Of a DNA stretch of 64,000 bases, positions 41,416 through 49,868 are shown in pieces. A model generated the notes under the pieces. It saw only the letters and a list, made by a program, of their open reading frames with translations, made no database searches and was not told the origin of the DNA. The stretch is from Modestobacter sp. VKM Ac-2982 (GTDB lineage Bacteria; Actinomycetota; Actinomycetes; Mycobacteriales; Geodermatophilaceae): the NCBI RefSeq assembly GCF_026967935.1, contig NZ_JAPVBL010000001.1, positions 1 to 64,000 of the forward strand. Direction: 5' to 3'. Position 1 is the stretch's first letter. Every line of letters starts with the position of its first letter. The translations under genes and the position numbers were made by a program.

Positions 41416-42593
41416 ACCGTCACCTCGGGGATCTCGATCCGGCGGCCCTCGGCCGAGGACTGCAGGCCCAGCTCGGCCACCTGCACGCCGCGGGCACCGG
41501 CGAGGAAGTCGTAGGCGTGCGGCGCGTCCTCGAGCACGTGGCGGAGGAACTGCTCCCACTGCGCCCGGAAGCCGTTGTCCAGGTCGGCGTTGTCCGGCAC
41601 GACCTGCCACTGGTCCCGGAACTGCTCGGTGACCGGGAGGTCCGGGTTCCAGACCGGCTTCGGGGTGGTGGCCCGGTGCTGGATCTTGCACTCCCGCAGC
41701 CCGGCGACCGCGCTGCCCTCGGTGCCGTCGACCTGGAACTCGACCAGCTCGTCCCGGTAGACCCGGACCGCCCAGGAGGAGTTGATCTGCGCGATCACGC
41801 CGCCGGGCAGCTCGAAGATGCCGTAGGCGGCGTCATCGGCGGTGGCCGGGTAGGGCTGGCCGTGCTCGTCGATCCGGGTGGGGATGTGCGTGACCGCCTT
41901 GGCGGTGACCGCCTCCGGCCGGCCGAAGAGGTTCTCCAGCACGTAGGACCAGTGGCAGAACATGTCGACGACGATGCCGCCGCCGTCCTCCTTGCGGTAG
42001 TTCCAGCTGGGCCGCTGGGCCTCCTGCCAGTCGCCCTCGAAGACCCAGTAGCCGAACTCGCCGCGCACCGACAGGATCTGGCCGAAGAAACCGCCGTCGA
42101 TCAGTCGCTTCAGCTTGACCAGGCCCGGCAGGTAGAGCTTGTCGTGGACGACGCCGTTCTTGACGCCCGCCTCGGCGGCCAGCCGGGCCAGCTCCAGAGC
42201 GCCCTCGAGCGACTCCGCGGTCGGCTTCTCGGTGTAGATGTGCTTGCCGGCGGCGATCGCGGCCTTGATCGACTTCTCCCGCGCCTGGGTCACCTGCGCG
42301 TCGAAGTAGATCGGCGCGGAGTCGTCCCGCAGCGCCTCGTCGAGGTCGGTCGTCCACCGCTCGATGCCGTGCTGGGCGGCGAGCTCGGCCAGTTTGCGCT
42401 CGTTGCGGCCGACCAGGATCGGCTCGGGGACGACCCGGCTGCCGTCGGCGAGCAGGAGGCCACCGGCGTCCCGGATCGCGAGGATGGACCGGACCAGGTG
42501 CTGGCGGTAGCCCATCCGGCCGGTGACGCCGTTCATGATGATGCCGATCGAGCTGGACACGGTGCTTGCCTCCGGGGCGGGTGAGGGGGTCAT
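41412..42593 (-). CDS. Gfo/Idh/MocA family oxidoreductase
   Basis: A 393-residue NAD(P)-dependent sugar dehydrogenase. The N-terminal nucleotide fold begins SIGIIMNGVTGRMGYRQHL, a variant glycine motif of a distinct subgroup. TEKPTAES (about 118-125) is the EKP signature and a catalytic His likely lies in GIVVDMFCHWSYVL. It oxidises or reduces a sugar carbonyl, often at C3. Overlaps the next genes by 4 nt on both sides. The start at 42593 forms ATGA with the previous stop. Confidence 0.85.
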   Translation of the reverse strand: MTPSPAPEASTVSSSIGIIMNGVTGRMGYRQHLVRSILAIRDAGGLLLADGSRVVPEPILVGRNERKLAELAAQHGIERWTTDLDEALRDDSAPIYFDAQVTQAREKSIKAAIAAGKHIYTEKPTAESLEGALELARLAAEAGVKNGVVHDKLYLPGLVKLKRLIDGGFFGQILSVRGEFGYWVFEGDWQEAQRPSWNYRKEDGGGIVVDMFCHWSYVLENLFGRPEAVTAKAVTHIPTRIDEHGQPYPATADDAAYGIFELPGGVIAQINSSWAVRVYRDELVEFQVDGTEGSAVAGLRECKIQHRATTPKPVWNPDLPVTEQFRDQWQVVPDNADLDNGFRAQWEQFLRHVLEDAPHAYDFLAGARGVQVAELGLQSSAEGRRIEIPEVTV

Positions 42594-44008
42594 CGGGTGC
42601 TCCCGGCGGGAGCGGCTGCGGCCTCGGGCCGCAGCGGGATGCCGAAGTCGGCGAGGTGCACGACCTGGCCGGTGGTCAGGGACTGGTTGGCGGCCGCGCC
42701 GACGAGCACGCTGCGGACGCCGTCGAGCCAGCCGGCCGCTTGGCCGAGGGGGTCGGGCCGGGTGCCGGCGCGGAACAGGTCGTCCAGCAGCAGGGCGTCG
42801 CCCCCGCCGTGCGCGCCGGGCCCCTCCGGGACCGGGATCCGCTGGGCGGCCTCCCAGCGGCGCTGCAGCACGAGCTCGGTGCCCTCCGTCCGGACGTCGG
42901 ACAGCGCCGACGCCTCCTCCGGCGTGGCGCTGGGGTCGACGGCGACGCCGAAGCCGCCGATGACGTCGTCGGCCGCGACGACCGCGGCGCGCTCGACGAC
43001 CGACAGCTCGATCCGGCCCTCGGTGCCGTTGATGCTCACCCGGTAGCCCTCCCACGGGCCGTGGGCGTTGAGCGAGTAGCTGAGCATCGGGCCCCCGGCG
43101 TACTGCATCAGCAGCGCCATGTTGTCCTCGATGGTGATGCCCGGGGAGAACACGTCCTGGTCGCGGATGTAGCCGTCCTCGGCCTCGGCCTCCAGGTACA
43201 GCTGGCGCAGCCGGTCGTTGCCGGCCAGGTCGAGGGCGAAGGGGTCGAGCCCGGCGTCCGGGGCGCCGTGACTGCGCGCCGGGCGTTCGCCCAGGCCGCG
43301 CTCCTTCGCGTTGGCGTCGCCGTAGAAGCGCAGGTCACCCAGGGCGAAGACGGTCTCCGGCACCGCGTCGACCCACCAGTTGACCAGGTCGAAGTGGTGG
43401 ATGGCCTTGTGCACGAAGAGGCCGCCGGACAGCGACTTGTCCCGGTGCCAGCGGCGGAAGTAGTCGGCGCCGTGGACGGAGTCCAGCACCCACTCGAAGT
43501 GGACCGAGGTGACCGCGCCGATGGCTCCCTCGGCGACGAGCCGGCGGACGGCGGCGTTCCGCGGGGAGTAGCGGTAGTTGAAGGTGACGACGAGGTCGCG
43601 CCCGCTGTCGGCGACGGCGTCGGCGATCGCGCGGCAGCCCGCGGCGTCGGTGGTGAGCGGCTTCTCGGTGATCACGTCGTGCCCGGCGCGCAGGGCCCGG
43701 GAGATGTGCTCGGCGTGCGTGTGGTCGACGCTGGCGACGATGACGGTGTCCGGTCGCTCGCGGTCGAGCATCGTGTCGAGCTCCTCCGGCGCGTACACCG
43801 GGAGCGGTGCCGCGCCGGGGTGCGCGGCGGCGTACTGGCGCTGGTAGTAGGCCATCCGCGTGCGGTTGGGGTCGCAGAGGGCGACCAGCCGGCCGACGTC
43901 GGCGTGGGTGCCCAGCAGCGCGGCGACGTACATCTCGGCGCGGTGGCCGGTGCCGACGATCGCGTAGCGACGCGGCGCCGGGTTCCCGGACGGGTCGGTG
44001 GTGGTCAC
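42590..44008 (-). CDS. Gfo/Idh/MocA family oxidoreductase (long form)
   Basis: A 472-residue dehydrogenase, longer than usual because of insertions in the C-terminal domain. The nucleotide motif is AIVGTGHRAEMY (about 16-27) and the EKP signature is TEKPLTTDA (about 105). GGLFVHKAIHHFDLVNWWV supplies the conserved Lys/His region. It heads the catabolic gene run after a hairpin that follows the lipoprotein gene. The GTG at 44008 has GAGGGAGAC upstream. Substrate unknown. Confidence 0.83.
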   Translation of the reverse strand: MTTTDPSGNPAPRRYAIVGTGHRAEMYVAALLGTHADVGRLVALCDPNRTRMAYYQRQYAAAHPGAAPLPVYAPEELDTMLDRERPDTVIVASVDHTHAEHISRALRAGHDVITEKPLTTDAAGCRAIADAVADSGRDLVVTFNYRYSPRNAAVRRLVAEGAIGAVTSVHFEWVLDSVHGADYFRRWHRDKSLSGGLFVHKAIHHFDLVNWWVDAVPETVFALGDLRFYGDANAKERGLGERPARSHGAPDAGLDPFALDLAGNDRLRQLYLEAEAEDGYIRDQDVFSPGITIEDNMALLMQYAGGPMLSYSLNAHGPWEGYRVSINGTEGRIELSVVERAAVVAADDVIGGFGVAVDPSATPEEASALSDVRTEGTELVLQRRWEAAQRIPVPEGPGAHGGGDALLLDDLFRAGTRPDPLGQAAGWLDGVRSVLVGAAANQSLTTGQVVHLADFGIPLRPEAAAAPAGSTR

Positions 44009-44049
44009 GTCTCCCTCTCGGCTGTGCAGCAGGTGGTCCGGGGACCGGG

Positions 44050-44086
44050 GGCCAGGGGGCGGCCGATGGCCGGCCGCCCCCTGGCC
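44050..44086 (-). terminator. Intra-operon hairpin between lipoprotein and catabolic genes
   Basis: A perfect 15-bp GC stem (44050-44064 with 44072-44086, 7-nt loop) starts 6 nt past the lipoprotein stop and before the next gene on the same strand. It may act as a partial terminator or 3' stabiliser that keeps the binding protein more abundant. Confidence 0.5.
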
Positions 44087-44091
44087 GGGGG

Positions 44092-45450
44092 TCACGCGAT
44101 GGCCGACTCGACCTCGGTGATGAACTGCTCGGCGGCGTCCTCCACCGAGATCTGGTCGAACAGGATCTGCTCGGTGTAGCGCTGCAGGATCGCCTGCACC
44201 TCACCGGCGCCCTGCGGGGGCAGCGCCGGCGGCTCCTGCAGGTCCGGGGTGATCTCCTCGACGAAGGCCACCGCGGCCTGGCCGGGAGCGTCCAGGGTCG
44301 GGGCGATCTGGTCGCGCAGCTCGGTGTTCACCGGCAGGCCGCGGTCGGCCTTGATGATGTTGACCGCGTCCTCGGAGTTGATCAGCCAGTCCAGGAGCAT
44401 GGCCGCCTCCTGGGGGCTCTCGCAGTCGCTGCTGATCGCCCAGAACATCGCCGGCTTCAGGTACATGCCGGTCTCGCCGTCCCCCTCCGTGGTGGGGAAC
44501 TTGCGGAACTCCAGCTCGGTGCCGGCCCCGGCGGTCAGCGCCGGCAGCTCGTTGGTCCACCAGAAGCCGGAGGCCCCGGCACCGGTGGCGACCAGCGCCT
44601 GGTCGACCCCGCCGTTGAACACCTCGACGGTGGTGGACGGCGGCGGCTCCGCCCCGGTGGTCGAGGCCTCCTTCTCGATGGCCCACCAGTCGGCCAGGGT
44701 CTCGGCGGTGAAGCCGATCTCGCCGTTCTCGTCGAACAGCGCCTCACCCTGCTCGCGGGCGTAGACCTCGAAGTTGGTGTCCCCACCGTTGAGGCCCATC
44801 GCCTGCATCCCGTACACCTGGCCACCGGTGGCCTGGGTGACCTGGGCGGCGGTGTCGACCATCTCGTCCCAGGTCCAGGACTCGCCGTCGGGGACCTCCA
44901 CCCCGGCGGCGGCGTAGGCCGCAGGGTCGATGACGACGGAGAAGGCGTTCACCCCGGTGGGGATCGCGTAGGTGGCGTCCTCGACCGCGCCGGTCTCGGC
45001 GACGTTCTGGTCGAGGTTGCTCGTGTCGATCGTGCCGTCCTCGATGTACGGCGTGAGGTCCAGCAGCGCCCCACGGTCGGCGTACTCCCGGACGTACCGG
45101 GTGTCCTGCTGCATGAGGCAGGGCGCGTCGCCGCCGGCGGTGCTGGTGGCCAGCCGGTCCCAGTAGTCGGCGAACCCGGTGAAGTCGCCCTCGATCGTGA
45201 CGCCCTCGTTCTGCGACTCGTAGAGGTCGATCAGCTCCTGGGTGGCGGCGTGCCGGGTGTCGCTGCCCCACCACGACATCCGCATGGTGACCGGCCCGTC
45301 GTCGCGCGTCGTGCCACCGTCGGCGGCTGCGCCGCCTCCGTCGTCGCCACCGCAGGCCGCGGTGGTCAGCAGCAGCCCGAGGACGCCGCCGGTGACGCCG
45401 ATGCGGGTGGGCCAGGGCGTACGCGCCCCATTGCTCCGGTTCGTGTGCAC
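44092..45450 (-). CDS. Carbohydrate ABC transporter substrate-binding lipoprotein
   Basis: A 452-residue family 1 solute-binding protein. The signal peptide has lipobox LTTAAC (about 28-33), then a Gly/Asp linker. TMRMSWWGSDTRHAATQELIDLYESQ is the usual first strand and helix, and FWWTNELPALTAG lies in the binding region. GTG start with GGAGG ribosome site. It delivers a sugar or oligosaccharide to the permeases encoded upstream. Confidence 0.92.
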   Translation of the reverse strand: MHTNRSNGARTPWPTRIGVTGGVLGLLLTTAACGGDDGGGAAADGGTTRDDGPVTMRMSWWGSDTRHAATQELIDLYESQNEGVTIEGDFTGFADYWDRLATSTAGGDAPCLMQQDTRYVREYADRGALLDLTPYIEDGTIDTSNLDQNVAETGAVEDATYAIPTGVNAFSVVIDPAAYAAAGVEVPDGESWTWDEMVDTAAQVTQATGGQVYGMQAMGLNGGDTNFEVYAREQGEALFDENGEIGFTAETLADWWAIEKEASTTGAEPPPSTTVEVFNGGVDQALVATGAGASGFWWTNELPALTAGAGTELEFRKFPTTEGDGETGMYLKPAMFWAISSDCESPQEAAMLLDWLINSEDAVNIIKADRGLPVNTELRDQIAPTLDAPGQAAVAFVEEITPDLQEPPALPPQGAGEVQAILQRYTEQILFDQISVEDAAEQFITEVESAIA

Positions 45451-45506
45451 GTTCCTTACCTCCTTGTAAGTGCTGCGTGAGCTGTCGGGTGAGCTGTCGG
45501 GTGTCG

Positions 45507-46397
45507 TCACTTGAGCCCCGTGGTGGCGATGCCTCGGACGAGATAGCGCTGGCCCGCGAGGAAGAAGCCGAAGACCGGCGCCAGGGCGACGATCGACATG
45601 GCGAAGACCGGACCCCACGGCGTCTGGCTCGTCGCGTCGACGAACGTCCGCAGGGCGACCGGGACGGTGTACATCTCCGGGTCGGTCAGGAAGATCAGCT
45701 GGCTGAAGAAGTCGTTCCAGGTCCAGATGAAGGTGAAGATGGCCGTGGTCGCCAGGGCCGGCACCGACAGCGGGATCACGATCCGCCAGAAGATGGCGAA
45801 GTGCCCGCAGCCGTCGATCCGGGCGGCCTCGTCCAGTTCCAGCGGGATGCCCCGGATGAACTGCACCATGAGGAAGATGAAGAAGCCGTCGGTGGCCAGC
45901 AGCTTCGGCACGATCAACGGCCAGTAGGTGTTGATCCAGTCGAGCTCGGCGAACAGGATGTACTGCGGCACGATCACCACGTGGATCGGCAGCATCATCG
46001 TCCCGAGCATCACCGCGAACCAGAACTTCTTGAACCGGAAGTCCAGCCGTGCGAACGCATAGGCCGCCGCGGAACAGGCCAGCAGGTTGCCGATGATCGA
46101 GCCGACGACGATGACCAGCGAGTTCCAGATGTAGTGGCCGAAGTCCCGGGGCAGCGCCGTCCAGCCGTCGGGGTAGTTCTCCGTGGTGACCCGCTCGGGG
46201 ATCAGGCCGGTCTGGCTGAAGATGTCCTCGGTGAACTTGAACGAGCTGGAGAGCATCCACAGCAGCGGGTAGAGCATGAGCAGCGCGCCCAGGATGAGCA
46301 CGATGTGCGCCAGCCAGCGCGGCCGCTGCTTCTTCTTCCGGTCGGGCAGCTTCTCCGTGGCAGCCACAGGGGGGGCCACGGTCAGGTCAGTCGCCAT
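45507..46397 (-). CDS. Carbohydrate ABC transporter permease (MalG type)
   Basis: A 296-residue permease with six transmembrane helices. The EAA loop reads LDEAARIDGCGHFAIFWRIVIPLSVPAL (about 184-211), the MalG-type pattern. It overlaps the MalF-type gene by 11 nt. Forms the membrane channel with that partner. Confidence 0.92.
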   Translation of the reverse strand: MATDLTVAPPVAATEKLPDRKKKQRPRWLAHIVLILGALLMLYPLLWMLSSSFKFTEDIFSQTGLIPERVTTENYPDGWTALPRDFGHYIWNSLVIVVGSIIGNLLACSAAAYAFARLDFRFKKFWFAVMLGTMMLPIHVVIVPQYILFAELDWINTYWPLIVPKLLATDGFFIFLMVQFIRGIPLELDEAARIDGCGHFAIFWRIVIPLSVPALATTAIFTFIWTWNDFFSQLIFLTDPEMYTVPVALRTFVDATSQTPWGPVFAMSIVALAPVFGFFLAGQRYLVRGIATTGLK

Positions 46398-47352
46398 AGA
46401 ACACCCAGTACTTCGCTGCGATGAAGTTGATCGCGGTCAGCCCACCGACGATGAGCAGCAGGAACCAGGCCAGCGCCGAGGCGTAGCCCATGTCGAAGTT
46501 GCCGAAGCCGCGCTGGTAGAGGTAGAGCGTGTAGAAGAGCGTCGAGTCCGCCGGGCCACCCGTGCCGCCGCTGACGATGAACGCCTGCGTGAACGTCTGG
46601 AACGCGTTGATGGTCTGCAGCACGAGGTTGAAGAAGATGATCGGCGAGAGCAGCGGCAGCGTGACCTGCACGAACTGCCGGACCTTCCCCGCGCCGTCCA
46701 GGGACGCCGCCTCGTAGTACATCGTCGGGATCTGCCGGAGCCCGGCCAGGAAGATGACCATCGGGGCGCCGAACGTCCAGACGTTCAGGATGATCAGCGT
46801 GCCGAGGGCGTAGTCGGGGTCGGAGACCCAGCCGGGCGGGTTCTCGAACCCCACGAACCGGAGCACCTGGTTGAGCAGCCCGTCGGAGCCGAAGATCTGC
46901 CGCCACAGGATGGCGATCGCGACGCTGCCGCCGATCAGCGAGGGCAGGTAGTAGACCGACCGGTAGAGCGCCAGGCCGCGGAGGCCGCGGTCCAGGATCA
47001 TCGCCAGGAACAGTGCGAACGCCAGCTGGACCGGCACCGAGACGACGACGTAGATGAACGTGACCTTCAGCGACTGGTAGAACCGCGGGTCGTCGAACAT
47101 CCGCTGGAAGTTGTCCAGCCCGATCCACTCCGGCGCGCCGATGAGGCTGTAGTCGGTGAAGGACAGGTAGGCGGAGGCGGCGATGGGACCGGCGGTGATG
47201 AAGAGCAGGCCGGCGAACCACGGGGCCAGGAACAGGTACGGCGCGAGCCGGCCGGACCTCCGTCTCCGTGCACGGGAGGCAGCACGGCTCGCGCCCCCGG
47301 GAGCCTCGCCGTGCGAGCGTTCGCGCGGCGGGACGTCGAGCGTTGACGACAC
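46387..47352 (-). CDS. Carbohydrate ABC transporter permease (MalF type)
   Basis: A 321-residue permease with about six helices. The EAA loop is YYEAASLDGAGKVRQFVQVTLPLLSPI (about 214-240). The N-terminus is long and basic before the first helix (LAPYLFLAPWFAG). First gene of the importer-catabolic run, after two tandem LacI-box promoters at 47427-47465 and 47522-47560. Confidence 0.92.
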   Translation of the reverse strand: MSSTLDVPPRERSHGEAPGGASRAASRARRRRSGRLAPYLFLAPWFAGLLFITAGPIAASAYLSFTDYSLIGAPEWIGLDNFQRMFDDPRFYQSLKVTFIYVVVSVPVQLAFALFLAMILDRGLRGLALYRSVYYLPSLIGGSVAIAILWRQIFGSDGLLNQVLRFVGFENPPGWVSDPDYALGTLIILNVWTFGAPMVIFLAGLRQIPTMYYEAASLDGAGKVRQFVQVTLPLLSPIIFFNLVLQTINAFQTFTQAFIVSGGTGGPADSTLFYTLYLYQRGFGNFDMGYASALAWFLLLIVGGLTAINFIAAKYWVFYGD

Positions 47353-47426
47353 GGGCTCTCACCTCTCTGTGCAGCTCGTCGGACCTCGTCGTCCGGTGCG
47401 TCTGGTGTGCAGTGGGTCACATGCTC

Positions 47427-47465
47427 GGTAAGCGCTTTCTAGACCCCCGTCCGGGACCCTGTCAA
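47427..47465 (-). promoter_or_regulatory. Proximal LacI-box promoter of the sugar import operon
   Basis: On the minus strand TTGACA (47460-47465), an 18-nt spacer and TAGAAA (47436-47441) form a near-consensus promoter. The -10 is overlapped by the operator AGAAAGCGCTTACC (47427-47440). Confidence 0.75.
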
Positions 47466-47521
47466 CGCTCGGCAAGGGAGCCCTGCCCACCCGGCTGAGG
47501 CTGTGCGCTGCCTCACAAGTG

Positions 47522-47560
47522 GGTAAGCGCTTTCTACTCGGGACGGCTCCACGATGTCAA
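47522..47560 (-). promoter_or_regulatory. Distal LacI-box promoter of the sugar import operon
   Basis: TTGACA (47555-47560), an 18-nt spacer and TAGAAA (47531-47536), with operator AGAAAGCGCTTACC (47522-47535) over the -10: the same layout as the copy 95 bp away. The spacers differ in sequence. The rest of the 414-bp divergent gap (47353-47766) shows no gene. Confidence 0.75.
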
Positions 47561-47677
47561 CGAGTCGACTTCGACCGGCCGGTCACGAAAGCGCAACGAT
47601 GCCTCGCACACGGCTCTGACCTCGCTCTTCGTCCTCGTCACCGATGTGGGCGGTCGACGAGGCCGGGCGCGCCCCTC

Positions 47678-47715
47678 GGCAAGCCCTTTCCCGAACACGC
47701 CGGTCTGGTTACGCT
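47678..47715 (+). promoter_or_regulatory. Promoter and degenerate LacI box before the third Gfo/Idh gene
   Basis: GGCAAGCCCTTTCC (47678-47691) differs by one base from the box at 37389. A -10 TACGCT (47710-47715) lies 17 nt after a TTTCCC -35 candidate (47687-47692) that overlaps the box. Confidence 0.5.
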
Positions 47716-47766
47716 CGGCCCCCGTCGGCGACCGCGCCGGCGCCTGGCTCGATCAAGGGGGATCAC

Positions 47767-48948
47767 GTGCCAGAACTGTCCGAGCTCCCCGGCCGGGTGG
47801 TGCTCGTCGGCGCCCACGGCCACGGTCGCTGGCACCTGCAGAACCTCCGCCGGCTGGCCGCGGCCGGCGACGCGCAGCTGGTCGGGATCTGTGACCCGCG
47901 GCCGCTGGACGACGAGCTGCGCGCCCTGGCCGGCGACGTCCCGGTCGCCGCCTCGCTGGACGAGCTGCTCACCGCGACCAGTCCCGACGTGACCGTCATC
48001 TGCACGCCGATCCACACCCACACCGACCTGGCCCTCACCGCCGCCCGGGCGGGGAGCGCGGTGCTGCTGGAGAAGCCGCCCACTCCGACGCTGGCCGAGT
48101 TCGAGCGGCTGGTCGAGGGGATCGAGGCCACCGGCGCGGCCTGCCAGATCGGCTTCCAGAGCCTCGGTTCCGCGGCGATCGGCCGGGTGCGCGCCCTGGT
48201 CGAGGACGGTGCGATCGGCACGGTGCGGGGCATCGGCGGTGCGTGCGCCTGGGTCCGGGACGCGTCCTACTACGGCCGCGCGAGCTGGGCCGGGCGACGC
48301 AGCGTCGACGGGGTGCCGGTCATCGACGGCGCGCTGACCAACCCCTTCGCCCACGCGGTGGCCACCGCCCTGGCGTTGACCGGGGCCACGCACGCCGGCT
48401 CGCTGGAGTCGGTCGAGGTGGAGCTCTACCGGGCCAACCCGATCGAGGCCGACGACACCTCCTGCCTGCGGATCCGCACCGCTGACGGGCAGGTGGTGGT
48501 CATCGCCGCCACGCTGGCCGCGGAGCACCCCCGCGACCCGGTGCTCGTCGTGCACGGCAGCGCCGGGCGGATCACGCTGTCCTACAAGACCGGCGAGGTG
48601 CGGCTGCAGGGCGACGGCGTCGACGAGACGACGACGCACACCGGCACCGACCTGCTCGAGGACCTGCTGGCCCACCTGCGCGACCGCACCCGGCCGTTGC
48701 TCGTCCCGCCCGCAGCGACGCGCTCCTTCATGGAGGTGGTGGAAGCGGTGCGCTGCGCCCCGGACCCGGCGGAGATCCCGGCCGGGCACCGGCGGGCCGA
48801 GGGCGAGGGCGCCACCGCCCACCAGGTCGTACCCGGCGTCGACGCGCTGGTCGACCGGGCCGCCGAGGAGCTGCTGCTGTTCTCCGAGCTCGGCGCCCCC
48901 TGGGCCCGTTCACCGGCGGTGCGGCAGCCGGCCGCCGTGGGGAGCTGA
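47767..48948 (+). CDS. Gfo/Idh/MocA family oxidoreductase
   Basis: A 393-residue dehydrogenase. The nucleotide motif is VLVGAHGHGRWHLQNLRR (about 12-29), EKPPTPT (about 104) is the EKP signature and IDGALTNPFAHAVA holds the usual His position. The GTG at 47767 has GGGGGA upstream; an earlier start would enter the promoter. First gene of a plus-strand run with a DUF6807 protein, a LacI regulator and an M24-like protein. Confidence 0.83.
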   Translation: MPELSELPGRVVLVGAHGHGRWHLQNLRRLAAAGDAQLVGICDPRPLDDELRALAGDVPVAASLDELLTATSPDVTVICTPIHTHTDLALTAARAGSAVLLEKPPTPTLAEFERLVEGIEATGAACQIGFQSLGSAAIGRVRALVEDGAIGTVRGIGGACAWVRDASYYGRASWAGRRSVDGVPVIDGALTNPFAHAVATALALTGATHAGSLESVEVELYRANPIEADDTSCLRIRTADGQVVVIAATLAAEHPRDPVLVVHGSAGRITLSYKTGEVRLQGDGVDETTTHTGTDLLEDLLAHLRDRTRPLLVPPAATRSFMEVVEAVRCAPDPAEIPAGHRRAEGEGATAHQVVPGVDALVDRAAEELLLFSELGAPWARSPAVRQPAAVGS

Positions 48949-48950
48949 GC

Positions 48951-49868
48951 ATGGCCCTCAAGACCCTGCACCAGGGCCACGTCCCGGACGAGCCGTCGCC
49001 GGCCGGCAGCGCGCTGGCCACGCTCACCGTGGCCGGCACCGTCGTCGCCACCTGCTGGGACGGCGCCGGACTGCCCGGCGTGCTCGCCCCCCGGCCGTTC
49101 CTGCACCCGGTCACCACCCTCAGCGGCGTCCCGGTGACCGACGCCCAGCCCGACGACCACCGCTGGCACCTCGGCGTCTCGGTCACCCTGCAGGACGTCG
49201 GCGGGGCGAACATCTGGGGCGGCCGCACCTACCTGCGGGACCAGGGCTACACCTGGCGGGCCGACCACGGGCGCCAGGTGCACACCGGCTGGGCGGCACA
49301 GGCACCCGACGGCTTCCAGGAGACCCTCGACTGGCAGGGGCCGGACGGGCGCACGCTGCTCACCGAGGAACGCACCGTGCGGGCGGCCCGGGCCACCCTC
49401 CCCGGCGCCTGGAGCCTGGAGCTCACCACCACCCTGCGCAACGCCACCGACGCCCCGCTGGAGCTGGGCAGTCCCGCGACCAACGGGCGCAGCGGCGCCG
49501 GCTACGGCGGGCTGTTCTGGCGGTTCCCACCGGTCTCCGGCGCCCGGGTGTGGAGCCCGGACGCCGAGGGCGAGGACGCCGTGCACGGCTCGAGCGCGGC
49601 CTGGGTGGCCTTCGCCGCCACCGGCCCGGCGCCGTTCACCGTGGCGCTGGCCGGCCTGGACGAGGTCACCCGGGCCGATCCCTGGTTCATCCGTGTCGAC
49701 GACTACCCCGGGCTGGGCTCCCAGCTGGCCGCCGAGCACCCGGTGCGACTGACCGCCGGGGAGGCGACGACCCGGAGCTTCCGGGCCCTGGTGGCCGACG
49801 GGACGCCGGACACCGCGGCCATCGGGGATGCGCTCGCGACGACGCCGGGCCAGGGTGGACCGCGATGA
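48951..49868 (+). CDS. DUF6807 (PmoA-like) protein
   Basis: A 305-residue protein of the DUF6807 family. Conserved blocks seen are HPVTTLSGVPVTDAQPDDHRWHLGVSV near 50-75, with clustered His and Asp, NIWGGRTYL, and GYGGLFWRFPP. The fold is probably a beta-sandwich like galactose mutarotase, and these genes commonly accompany Gfo/Idh and LacI genes in sugar clusters. Activity unknown. Its stop overlaps the LacI start as ATGA. Confidence 0.75.
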   Translation: MALKTLHQGHVPDEPSPAGSALATLTVAGTVVATCWDGAGLPGVLAPRPFLHPVTTLSGVPVTDAQPDDHRWHLGVSVTLQDVGGANIWGGRTYLRDQGYTWRADHGRQVHTGWAAQAPDGFQETLDWQGPDGRTLLTEERTVRAARATLPGAWSLELTTTLRNATDAPLELGSPATNGRSGAGYGGLFWRFPPVSGARVWSPDAEGEDAVHGSSAAWVAFAATGPAPFTVALAGLDEVTRADPWFIRVDDYPGLGSQLAAEHPVRLTAGEATTRSFRALVADGTPDTAAIGDALATTPGQGGPR

